The position numbers and the translations under genes are program-made. This document shows, piece by piece, positions 23,086-33,571 of a DNA stretch of 64,000 nt. Each line of letters opens with the position of its first letter. Positions within the stretch are counted from its first letter, which is position 1. Source of the stretch: Loripinus fragilis (lineage: Eukaryota; Mollusca; Bivalvia; Lucinida; Lucinidae); NCBI GenBank assembly GCA_964019695.1, contig OZ026517.1, positions 77,355,252 to 77,419,251 of the forward strand, read 5' to 3'. The notes below the pieces were generated by a model. That model was not told the DNA's origin, made no database searches, and saw only the letters and a program-made list of their open reading frames with translations.

Positions 23086-23144
23086 AAAAGTTGTCTGCAC
23101 AGTGTGCTTCAAAGGTCTAATACAGTACATGTATTATACAATTT

Positions 23145-23930
23145 CCTACAAGTAAGAGCTTTTGAAAGCAGCGTCCCGCTAAGGAGATACTGCTTTCAAA
23201 AGCTCTTACTTGTATGAACTTTTTCCTGTATAAACAAAAATGGCTATTTTATCATGGAGACGGATACCTTTGGCTATATTGTTGTATGGACACTTTATAC
23301 ATCTCACACATATCACTTTACGCCCCAGCATACAGCTTTTGAGCACTCAGCAGCATGCTTATCAGTCGTTTTTTAGTTACTTCCTGGTTTTATTCCGTTT
23401 ACAATATTGTGGCATATTGGGTGAATTTTAGATAAAAAAGTTACCATGAGAAAGAACAACAGTTATCTAACTACAATATGGGTATGTATTTTGACCCAAA
23501 TATATGTATTTCTGGTATTATTTACAGTTTTTGCGTTTGACCTTGAAACATTTATAAGCAAAAATTGGAAAAATATATTGTTCTACCAGAAATTTGTACA
23601 TTTGGGCGAAAATACTTTCCCATATTGTAGTCGGATAATTGCAGTTTATGTTTATGTAAGTGTTTTTATCAAAAGTTCACCCAGCGTGTCACAATATAGC
23701 AAACGGAATAAACCAGGAAGTAACTCAAAAACGACTGATAAGCATGCTGTCGATTGCTCAAAAGCTGTATGTTTAGGCGTTAAGTGCTCTATGTGAGATG
23801 TATAAATTGCTCATACAACAATGTGGTCATAGGTATCCGTTTCCTTGATAAAAAAGCAATTTTTGTTTATATAGAAAAAATTTCATGCAAGTAAGAGCTT
23901 TTGAAAGATACATCCCCTTAAGGCCAAAAC
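23145..23930. mobile_element. ~780-bp near-complete palindrome (foldback element)
   Basis: Sequence from 23145 to about 23540 is the inverse of about 23545-23930. Paired landmarks are CAAGTAAGAGCTTTTGAAAG (23149 and 23886), GGATACCT/AGGTATCC (about 23263 and 23830), GCATGCTTATCAGTCGTTTT (23353) with its inverse near 23730, CTTCCTGGTTTATTCCGTTT with its inverse near 23705, and ACTACAATATGGG with its inverse near 23625. The outer left arm also has its own small hairpin (23149-23213). The plus frame at 23446-23796 is an accident of the palindrome. No transposase was seen. Confidence 0.75.
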
Positions 23931-23934
23931 ATTT

Positions 23935-24537
23935 TTATTTACTATATATGTTTGCCTAATGAGAAAGTACGAAAGGTCAAGCTGATCTTTGACCTTCACT
24001 CATTTTAGATTGCCACATACAAATCTAAACATTTTTTCCCCAGAAACCCCTGGGCTGATTTAAGTCAAATTTCATATGGAGTCAAATTTGATTCCTAATG
24101 TATTTTTATGGAAAAAAATCTGGAAATATTCATTTTACTATAGTTGTTAAAGCAAAAACTATAATACCTGCAAGAAATGTTTTTTACAATGGTTTTATAT
24201 AAGTACCAAAGGTCAAACTGACCTTTCGAGCTAACCTTTGACGTTTCATGCAAGGCCACTCATTTTGGACTGCCGCATACATATCTAAACATCTGTTTCT
24301 CAGAAACTACTGAGCTGATTCAACTCAAATTTCATATGGAGTATACATTAGATAAAGCAATATAGATATGGCAATTGTTTTAGGTCACTTGGTCAAAATG
24401 GCTGTAACACCTATATATGGTAAAACAAAATACAAGTTTGTTGAAATAATAAGCCTATGTTGACGCTGACCTAGTTAAATGAGATATTGTGACTCAATAT
24501 CAGGTGAGCGCTTCAGGACCTTCAGGTCCTCTAGTTA
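23935..24537 (+). repeat. Tandem-core repeat fragment (GACCTTTGACCTTTC type)
   Basis: Two partial units carry CCAAAGGTCAA.CTGACCTTT, CTCATTTTGGACTGCCGCATAC, CAGAAACTACTGAGCTGATT and AACTCAAATTTCATATGGAG. It ends TCAGGTGAGCGCTTCAGGACCTTCAGGTCCTCTAG, as does the element at 60803-62415. This is a truncated copy of that family. Confidence 0.65.
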
Positions 24538-24539
24538 GT

Positions 24540-24924
24540 TATTTAAAATATATCATAAGGTTTCTCTCCAGTGTGCTATCAACTGAGCAAAGACTCCGCA
24601 ACAGGGCATAGAAAACAGCTGATATCTGTGTAAGATGCAGAATGAGATAAAAATTCAACTCATGGTTTTTCGACTAGCTTAAGGCCATACGGCTTGGTCT
24701 CAATGCTTCGTTTTATGCTGAAAGAAGTCATTATTATAGACACTATTTTTGTGATATTGCAAAATGACACCAATCTGATATGAAGCTGTTTTATTGTGGT
24801 CAATATTAATCTTTTGAAAAAAAGTCTAGTAGTTAATGCCCAATAAAATGCTTACAAAGGTTGCAAACAATGTTTGTACTACATTTACAGCTTTCAGAAA
24901 AATGAATAAGCTTTAAACGCCTGT
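24540..24924. other. Intron-like, nothing recognised
   Basis: AT-rich, with no frame, splice pair or repeat that I can support. Confidence 0.35.
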
Positions 24925-25588
24925 CCAACCAGGCGGCGTTTCCACTGCGTTGCCACAGAGTTGTTTAATTATCCAGAGCACCGTTAGAACGCAAGAAATT
25001 CATGATATTTTTCGTGAAAAGTGTCTGTTACGGCGTCCTTACAGCGACCAAGGCGTTGCCACGGAGCTCTCATGGCGTTCTATCGCGTTCCTACGGTGTT
25101 CATGGTGGAGATTCTCTGCGCTCTCACGGTGCTTTCACTGTGCGTCCACGGCGCTCACAGCGCATGCGCCGCGCTTTCACGGCGTTGCCACTGCGTTGAG
25201 GACGCAGTGACATCTCCAAGAACGCCGTGCAGTCTCCGTGCAAAAGCCACGGACGACCACGGCGTTTGCACAACGACCCTTGTGTGCGCCCACGGAGCTC
25301 CTATTGCGTTGTAGGAGACCTTACTGCGCGGCTATGGTGACCTTACGGCGTCCCCTCTGCGCTCTATTAGGACGCCGATCGAACGCCGAGTGAACGCCGA
25401 GTGACAGTGTTTGTTTTGAGTATGCTCAAAGTGCGCAGCGTCGCTCGGCGTTCTATGCGACCCCACCGTGTCCAATCGCGATGCCACTGTGTTGCTGCGG
25501 TGACGCTTGCGTTCGTACTGCGTGCACCTCGGCGTTCTGCAATTTCAGGACACTATGGGATCACCGTGAGGACGCCGCCCTGGTGTGA
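24925..25588. mobile_element. ACGGCGTT-word-rich GC-high element with TIRs
   Basis: A 660-bp GC-rich island in AT-rich DNA. It starts ACCAGGCGGCGTTTCCACTG and ends GTGAGGACGCCGCCCTGGTG, so the termini are inverted. The interior is made of degenerate words such as ACGGCGTT, CTGCGTTG, CACGGCG and GAACGCCG. Frames inside read as Arg/Ala/Ser-rich artefacts. It has the same architecture as the elements at 5477-7277 but a different word and terminus. Confidence 0.6.
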
Positions 25589-25746
25589 CAAGGGTTTTAC
25601 TGTATGGGTTTATCTTTTGTTGGGTATATTTTGTTTACACAAGGCTCATGTTAGTCACAAAGTTATACAGTTTTCTGTTGATTGTAGGATTTTGTTTGTT
25701 TTCCTGTAAAGTTTAATGTTGTTTAAATATCTTACTGTGTTATCAG

Positions 25747-25788
25747 GCCTCACAGGTTTGATAAATTAGACATACCAGACCCTATCTT
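25747..25788 (+). CDS. Candidate 42-nt micro-exon, unknown small protein
   Basis: It lies between TATCTTACTGTGTTATCAG and GTAAGTATTTATG. Its first base G completes the ATG left by the exon at 22583-22680. The rest reads PHRFDKLDIPDPI with TT left over. The leftover accepts the G that opens the exon at 60378 (TTG, Leu). Good splice sites plus phase agreement on both sides make this more than a chance GT-AG pair, although a 42-nt exon is short. Confidence 0.42.
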
Positions 25789-25799
25789 GTAAGTATTTA

Positions 25800-26825
25800 T
25801 GAATCTTTTAAGATCATATTAATACCTTATTAACTTGTGCTAGTTTTGAATGCCTGTTGGTAGATAGTTTTGAGATAGATCTAGTTGAAAAAAAATAGTG
25901 GCTCATCTTCTTTCAACCCTTTTCATTCTGGATACCTGCAAACAGGTAAGCTGGCAAATAGTGAAGACCAAGATGAAATGCTATATGATACAGTATTTCA
26001 TCATGATTAGCACTGTTTTAATGATTATAAAAAAACAAATCTTCACAACAGAAATGCATAATTTAGAAATGTGTACATGTGACCCCTTAAAATACAAAAT
26101 AAGCAAATCCATACTTATTTTATCAACATGCATGAGAAAACTTATTTTATCAACATGCATGAGAACATCCATCCGAATGAAAAGAGTTAATTTGAAGACT
26201 CATATTCTTCATACTTTGTGAGATGTAAAGGCCCATACCAAATTGATGCGTCAGCACGTCTTGCAAATGATTTTCTTGCAAAAAATAGAACACTATATTT
26301 TATAATTCATACCAATGCGAGCAATAATTGCCGTGTGTGTCAATTATCCTTTAAAAATTTGGTAACACATCGCATAGCATGTAGTAGCTTTGTCCGTTTC
26401 GTGGTTTAGAATGGTATTTTTGCGATACATACACGAAATAGTAGTCAACTGTCGATTCAAAGATACATGAGAATCGTTGTAAACGAAAAATGTAAACCAA
26501 TCCAGGTATTGGGTACTTTATACAGATATATATCATTTACTGCAGTATAATATTCACCGTAATTTACCGCTTTCTGTTAAAAATAGTATAATCCTATTAT
26601 TATACATCTTTGAAACAAGTGTACATGAACATTTAACACTAATTGTCGCTAGAAAGCAGTACTGTTAAATGTGTATATGGTTTAAGTGTGAATGCTCTTA
26701 TTGCGGCAAGAAAATCGTGGCTATGTCTGTGTCGACGCACCACATTGGTGTGAATAGGACTTAAAAGAGTTGTTTTCTGCTGAATGTGTGGTTGACTTTA
26801 TTGCAAAGATTAACTCTTAACATGT
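25800..26825. other. Intron-like, no gene seen
   Basis: AT-rich. It contains a direct CTTATTTTATCAACATGCAT duplication at 26115 and 26141. A CAAACAG|GTAAGC donor-like site at about 25945 has no open exon before it. Otherwise nothing is recognised. Confidence 0.35.
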
Positions 26826-26827
26826 TT

Positions 26828-27000
26828 TTGTTGTCTGCTGATTTTTTTTCCAAAAATTAACGTTTTCAAATAAAAACTTTTTGGAATGCCATCAGGGTGT
26901 CAAACCGTTTGGATCCACATTTCCTCAGGCCTGATCTGGGGCTTAAACTGTTTGCAAAGGTGATCAACGGACAACAAAAGTCACGGATAGTGGGAAAAGC
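26828..27000 (+). repeat. GTCAAACAGTTTGGATCC family, copy
   Basis: GTCTGCTGATTTTTTTTCC, AACTTTTTGGAATGCCATCA, GTGTCAAACCGTTTGGATCC, AGGCCTGATCTGGGGCTTAA, ACTGTTTGCAAAGGTGATCA. It ends a few bases before the TIR element that begins at 27011. Confidence 0.65.
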
Positions 27001-27010
27001 GCTCAGTCAG

Positions 27011-28970
27011 CACTGGTGCCCAACTCCGTCACAACGATTTTCGGATTTTCGCTGATCCGTCACGAATTTTCACTTACAACTGTGACGAAACTTTTTAGAC
27101 AACGTCACGGACTTTAAGCAAAAATATGGCAGGACACGTATAAGGTCAAAATAATTATGGTAAGTCATTTCTTTTTATCCCTTATCGTCGATATTGTTTT
27201 AAAAGTGAAAACGGACAGCACACCAATAAAATTCATAGTTATTTACTCAGCAATTACAATACCATTGTGTTTATTGGCAATAAGGTTTCCTAGGCGTTTT
27301 CATAAGTAGGATTAGTAAAATAAGAATAATTAAACCTGTAAGCATGATTCTATAGATTCATAAATTAGTTATATTCAATATATTGTGCATATCTGTTGTA
27401 TAATCGCATAAAACACCAAACAAAAAAATGTAATGTCAAAGTTTGGTTGATACAATGTCACGGTTTTGAAAACGATTCAAATGGAACTGTCACGGTTTAT
27501 TTAAGACATTTTTAAAAACTGCCTGATATTGGTTTTCCTTGTAATCTTATCAAAACAACATTAAAATGAACACTGTTTGGTCCACCTTTAAACTGACAGC
27601 TTGACTAGTACTTTGTAGAAGGCAACCAGAAGCAACTGAGTATATCTAGGAAACGCCACTATCACTGAAGGCAGACCAACTCAGTGGATCATGAGAAAGA
27701 GACGTAGGACACAGACAGCCAAAATACGATTAAACTAGAGCAACCAGCTATCACTTGCTATATAATCGCTAAAATTGACCCACACCAAGAACTACACTAC
27801 AAAACAAGTACAAACACAAACCCGTCAAATGGGAGCAACATCATACAATGGATAACAATAACAGAATAACCACCTTAAAACTAACAGCAGCTAAGACAAT
27901 TGGGAGAGGGCGGCTATTGTACTATCCAAATCTTCACAATCAAATCGTTCATCTAGTATGGAGGCTTCCTAACTTTTGCAATGCATCATTTAAAAAAATC
28001 AAATATCATACTGATATAAAAATAAAATAAAAGTACAACAAATCATTGACAATTTGAGATAAGGAAAACCAATAGATAAGCCAGAATGGGCCCAGCTAAA
28101 GACAACCTTCAGGTACCAACCCACCCATGAAAAGTCTTGGGTTAAGGTGTTATTGTGCTTGAATACTGACCAATCATACAATTCAAGATGAGTTATATGA
28201 ATCAATGACAAATATATTCCTAAGAAAAGGGTTTTCAAATTTTCAAATCATGAGATTCACATGCTGAAAAGCCACTGCTATAGGTATAGCGAACGTGTTG
28301 CATGGAGGTAGATAAAGTTTCATACTAATACTTAATTATGTTCACCTCTATGCACGTTTCTTTTGATGACGTCATTTTTGTGATGGCCCAGAAACCACAT
28401 GATAATTAAAATTCCAAAAATTCCAAAAATAACAAAAAATATCATCAACGGCATATGACCTGCCTTGTTTGATGCATTAGTATATTCTAATTAGGACGTT
28501 ACATTTGTTATTTCATGCGAAATAGCTTTTTATGCAATAATATTTATTTACTCATAATATTGAGCTATTGACCTCAAAACTATGAGTTAATGAGCAATAT
28601 AAAGCTTATGTAGTGAAAAAATGCATTTACTTGGCATTTTACCCGTCTCAACAAAGCTGTGACATAGTCTTAAACAGACCGTGACACCAAATCTCTGATC
28701 GCTGTCCAAACCGTGACAATTCTGTGCAAATACAGTGATTATGATTGTGTTGCTATTTTCAGTTAGAAACGATAAACAACTTAGAAACTCGAAGTGGCAA
28801 ATACATCTGGCAGTTTTCAAATAATAAAGCACATGTTTGACCTTTATAAATCATAAAACGGTTAAATAAATTACTTACGTCTTTTCTCCTTCTTTCCATT
28901 TTCCGAATTGTTTCGCGACGACCTATCAGCGAAAGTCCGAAAATCGTTGTGACGGAGTTGGGCACCAGTG
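27011..28970. mobile_element. 1.96-kb non-autonomous TIR element with 5-bp target duplication
   Basis: The left end begins CACTGGTGCCCAACTCCGTC and the right end is its inverse. The terminal repeats run 46 bp (27011-27056 and 28925-28970) with one mismatch. GTCAG flanks both sides (27006-27010 and 28971-28975), a perfect 5-bp target-site duplication. Paired TGTCACGGTT blocks (27456 and 27488; inverse near 28676 and 28704) form subterminal inverted repeats. No transposase frame is present. A 5-bp duplication and a CAC-initial terminus would fit the Transib/CMC-type transposons, but the heptamer match is only partial. A retroelement-end fragment is nested at 27590. Confidence 0.8.
27590..27870 (-). 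repeat. Nested diverged retroelement-end-like fragment
   Basis: On the plus strand, ACACAGACAGCC...GAGCAACCAGCTATCAC..., CCGTCAAATGGGAGCAACAT and GGATAACAATAACAGAATAAC correspond to the order of blocks at 31780-32000 (GAGACACC, AGCAACCAGCTCTC, CCCACAATGGGAGTAACAAT, CAACAACAGAACCAC). It is the oldest-looking of the three copies. Confidence 0.4.
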
Positions 28971-31721
28971 GTCAGCTTAAAGCTATGTTACTAATTTAAA
29001 AATCCTACAGCCAAATAGGAGTCATGTTATTGCAGTTGTTTTGTTTTAGTGTGCTGATCTTGTCAGCATGTATATACCTTTTTGTCTGTAGACTATATGA
29101 TGACCTAGTAGCTTGATTTCAACATTGACCATGGACAAGTAAAGGACAAGTAGATACAAATGTAGCCATTATGTACGTGTCCAAAGAAAAATTTACTTGT
29201 CCTAAGGAACAGATAAATTGAATTCATGAAGAACTTCGCTAAATAAACTCTTTTGAATACAGTATTAAACCAGATATACACTATATTCGCAACAGTGTAT
29301 ATTCAGATCAGCTGGCTTCTTCAGGATCAACACTGTTTTCCGCACAACATGTGAGTTCATAATAGTTATTGGAACCAATTATCATGTAACCGGATTGCTT
29401 CAAAATCAGACTATAGGATATCAATCAATTAAGCATAATAAAGGAACTACTACGAAATTCTGATGATGTAATTTTGTTCCCACGCCACGCACAGGGTATA
29501 TCAGGGTAGTGCCAATGTTATGAATACGATAAACAAAGGTTTTATTTTATTTTACCATGACGAACAAATTATGGGGAATTTAGGCAATGCGGATTTATAT
29601 ACGAGGGGCTATCCAGAATCACGTAGACATTTGCTGTATCTGTTTTGTTTGAGCCTAGAATGCTGTAAAAAATCAGAAATGCATTTTCGAATCATTAGTG
29701 AGACAATCGAGCATTAAAGGGGTACTTACATCTGTGCCCACGCATGAATGTTCCTTAAACTTTGCATATTAATAACTCAACATATACAAACTATGAAAAT
29801 ATAATTATTGAATTAGATACTTAATAATAATATTAAGGAAGCAACCCTGACTTACTCCAACTTTGAGGTGATATTTGTCTCTAAATATATATGCACTAAA
29901 TCTATAGTTTTATTTATTTCCATAATGTGCCATCTAGATTGACTCCAAAACACTACAGGCATTATATCAATGCCACAAAAATATTCGGATAAATTATGAT
30001 GTAAGCTTTCTGAAGAAATAATAATAAAATTTACAAAAATATCAAAACTCAATTTCGAAGATAGATATGTTCTAGGCTTTGTCAATATATCATATTACCA
30101 CAAAAACATGCCATATATATCCTGCTGATCTGAGGCAAATTTCATGAAAATTCAAAACCGGTAACATTTGTCATTTCTTACCTCTTATGTGTGTAGGTCA
30201 GTTTTAGCAAAGGTAATTATTTAGTTGAAATGAATCAATAACTTCACAGAAGGCCGTTGCTTTTGAATATACTTACACCTTTCTTAATGAAAAAACATGT
30301 TTATATAAGTTCAAATGATTCAATGGTCGGAAATGACTAAGATCATGGCCCCTTGTCGTGGGACCAAGACATCGCGTATCACTACCTCGTATACTGCGAG
30401 ATATTGCTAAAGAATCATAGTTTCATAACAATAAACATGTGAAAACAAGACCAACTAGAGTAGCAACATTTTGGTGCTGTGACCAGGATAAAGAGTAATA
30501 GAGTCTGGTCATTGGTATCACAGAACAGGGTTCTACATAAATAAGTTAGTCCAGATACAAGGTTGTATGTCTAGAATACGCAGCCAGCTAGGGTAAAAAT
30601 ATTGCTCTATGGTGACAATCAGCAACCGTTTTACAGAACAGAATGAACAGAGATGATTTATGCATTAAATTAGCAACAACTTTGCAGCCGAGAGTTTCTG
30701 TGAATACATTGTTAATTTTAACCAATAGGTTCGACAGGGGTTAACTTTTGTGAACTGGGATTTTAATGAAGCTTACAATTATGAAATCATAGATGTGAGG
30801 TTCTTCTCCTGTATGAATCGACTTGTCATGAGGATCTCTTCTGTATGAATATACATTCTTAATAATGTTACAAATTAAGTTTTAACGTTCGAAACTAGAC
30901 GTGTTAAGTAGAGTTTTGGTTATCGTATTGTGTAAGCACTTTAAATTAGAATCGTGGAACTTACTATCAAAGCTTAGTGTTATTTTGTTTGCCAATCCAT
31001 TACAGGGAAAGGCACTGAACATATGCACTTCTACCAATAAAACATACTAGAATGGTAGTTCAAACTAAGTCAGCATTCAAGTATGTTTTACATTTAATTA
31101 TTGTTTATTGTACATTTTGATGAATTAGGACCATGTGTTTACAAGTTAAAATATGTTACTGGTTTGTGATTTTCATGACATTTGGTCAACATATTCTAAA
31201 CATATATAGGCAGTTTTATGATGAAATGGTATCTTGACAAAGATGGCAACCTATTAAAATTTGAATTCTAAATGTGCCTGAATACAAAATATACAGTTGA
31301 AAATTGGGGTACCATGGCATAAAAATGAATGCCCTCCCGCTATCCTAATACAACCAAAGCCATTTATAGTATCAACGAATTTATCAATGATATCGTTATT
31401 TCATAAAACATTTCTGCGTCGGTTACATGATATGCAAAGAACTGTAGATTTGTTTATAACAGGGTACCCTTAGGTATGGTAGTGATATCATACATGACGT
31501 CATAAATTTCAAATGGAATTGCATAAAAATACAGGTCCATTAAAAATGTTTTTTCACTACGCAATATTTCAAAAGTTTTTTCACATTTTTTTATATATCA
31601 ATGGTTTATTTTTTACCATACATGTAATTTATTATCATACTATTTGTTTTCTATAAATTATATCAACGTATAATCAGACAACATTTGTACGTGTGTATAA
31701 ACATTAAATACATTCAAATGA

Positions 31722-32010
31722 AAATAGTAAGTGAGTATGATCAGGAAATACCACAATCACAAACCACAGACAGCCCCATGACACCGCGAGGAAGAGCTGC
31801 TCAACCATCACGAGACACCAGGAAGACAAATTAAGCAAAGCAACCAGCTCTCTCTTCCCCATCAAGATGATTGCAATACTAGAATGGACATAAAGTAACG
31901 TACAACAAAACATAGAACAATTACAGACCCCCACAATGGGAGTAACAATAAACAAAAAGTCAACAACAACAGAACCACTAGAACAATTACAGACTCCAAA
32001 ACACAACAAC
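31722..32010 (-). repeat. Retroelement-end-like fragment nested in the Tc1 relic
   Basis: Its minus strand matches 19838-20081 (CTCCCATTGTGGGGGTCTGT, AATTGTTCTATGTTTTG, GGTGTCTCGTGATG, TTTGTGATTGTGGTATTTCC, TGATCATACTCACTTAC). The shared 3' end CTCACTTAC sits at the junction in both copies, which suggests 3'-anchored insertion. The minus frame over it is a repeat frame, not a host gene. Confidence 0.55.
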
Positions 32011-32639
32011 ATACTTAAATTCATTCCAATGAAAACACAACAACATACTTAAATTCATTCCAATGAAAACACAACAATATGCCTGAACGCCTTTATCATA
32101 AAGTCAGTATTGCGTAGCACCTCCCTTATCTGCAAGTATTCTTGGCATTGAAATGTTAAGTTCTTCCAGGACGTTCAGTGCTTCACTATACCACGCTTCA
32201 CATACTTGCTTCCACATCTCTTCTTTTAATCACGACTTTTGGTTACAATGTACCGATCTCTTATTTCATTATATTTTAAACGTTCGCTATGGAATTTACT
32301 CCTGGCGAATTCCCTGGGCATTCCAGAACGGGTATTACGTTACATTCTAGGAATGTTCTAGTTCTTTTAGAGATATGGCATTGCGCGAGATCATATATAA
32401 ACCTATATCCCAGCTGTGGGAACACAACACATTCACATGAGTCTGTATTTCACTGTCATAACAATTGACACCATTGACATGATTGGCGCAAACAGAATCA
32501 GAAATATCATTCTAAGTGTATTCAGACTACTGTAAATTCACCAGTAAGTCTGGGGAGACATTACCAGCATAGTCCTTTCTCTTCTGAGAAAAGTGAATGG
32601 TAACATGAATATGTGCAAAAATACCAGAGTGACATTATC

Positions 32640-32845
32640 AATGATGTTGTGTTCCTACAGAAGGGATACATCTTTATACATTATCTCACGCCATGCCATA
32701 ACTCTAAAAAATATTAGAATATTCATAGAATGATAAAAAATACCCATCATCGAATGGCCAGGAAATTTGCCAGACATGAATCCCATAGACAACGTTTGGA
32801 ATATAATAAAAAAGATATTGGTAACTGAATGCCATGTAAAATAAT
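32640..32845 (+). pseudogene. Tc1-like transposase C-terminal relic
   Basis: Plus-strand segments in shifted frames read LTPCHNSKKY and then EWPGNLPDMNPIDNVWNIIK. The second is the signature that carries the last catalytic acidic residue of Tc1/mariner DDE/D transposases (family pattern W-P-x-x-S-P-D-x-N-P-I-E-x-x-W). The serine of the SPD motif is Leu here. The N-terminal DNA-binding region is not found, and stops and frameshifts are present. It belongs to the element at 31532-33212. Confidence 0.65.
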
Positions 32846-33571
32846 AGATGTGGAAGCGAGTATGAGTGTGGCATCGAACGTCTTGAAAAAAATACATTTC
32901 AATGCCAAGGAGAAGTGTAGATCTTATCAAAGCAAAGGGTGGTGCAACGAAATACTGACATTATGATGTAGGTGTACAATGCCGTTGTGTTTTTATTGAA
33001 GTGTAATAAAGTATGTTGTTGTGTTTTTCATTGGAATGTATTTGGTTTATATACAAATGTTGTCTGCTTATACGTTGATATGATTTAAAGAAACAAAATG
33101 ACATGAGAATTAAATTACATTTATGTTAAAACATAGACCATTAATGTATAATAAAAATGTGAAAAAAACTTTTGAAATATTGCGTAGTGAATAAACTTTT
33201 GTAATGGACCTGTATATAAGTCATACCTCAGGCAATTAAACAGAGTAATATTATCAAGTTCCAAATGTGGGCAGACTCCCATGTTAATTTCACATACCCT
33301 ATAAGAGCCCCTTTACAATTTTAATCACGCTGCTTAATGCGATGCGCTTTCGTATCCTCGCGATCACAAAGTATGGGTACTTGCCAAGGTTGTATTTTCG
33401 TACATGGTGAACCTTTTGATTTGAAATTTTGCATAATTGTTCAATAATGACCAACGATAATATGTACCATTTTTGTAATGTTTTGTTGTAAAATGTCAGA
33501 GCTACAGTTAAAGTCTACGTAGTTCTGGATAGCCCCTCGTAAAGTCTTCCTCTATATCCCCATTATTTTTT

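Larger units (their letters stand above)
31532..33212 (+). mobile_element. Tc1/mariner-like relic with long TIRs
   Basis: It begins CAGGTCCATTAAAAATGTTT and ends with the inverse (TTTTGTAATGGACCTG). TA stands on both sides. The terminal similarity continues for about 190 bp (CACTACGCAATATTTCAAAA, ATATCAACGTATAA.CAGACA, TACATTC), so the TIRs are long. The left arm also carries inverted copies of the 3' coding end (32100-32200 against 32870-32990). A foreign fragment interrupts the left arm at 31722-32010. It is inactive. Confidence 0.7.
29602..33539. mobile_element. Mariner-like terminal inverted repeats enclosing 3.9 kb
   Basis: The left end, CGAGGGGCTATCCAGAATCA followed by CGTAGAC, and the right end, its inverse GTCTACGTAGTTCTGGATAG followed by CCCCTCG, are each bordered by TA, the target of mariner/Tc1 elements. 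CGAGGGG-type ends are familiar from mariners. A Tc1-like element is nested inside (31532-33212); without it the span is about 2.26 kb. No intact transposase of the outer element was recognised. 29640-31525 shows no other feature. Confidence 0.55.

Noticed and set aside
23446..23796. 116-codon frame with a hydrophobic segment
   Set aside because: It spans the centre of the 780-bp palindrome, and its hydrophobicity reflects AT-rich codons.
24950..25709. Overlapping Arg/Ala/Ser-rich frames in the GC island
   Set aside because: Three overlapping frames of similar length in degenerate ACGGCGTT words, bounded by inverted termini; this is compositional, not coding.
25898..25950. Exon ending CAAACAG|GTAAGC
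   Set aside because: The donor is good, but every frame before it closes soon after the only plausible acceptor (stops in TAGTTTTGAGATAG), so no open exon exists.
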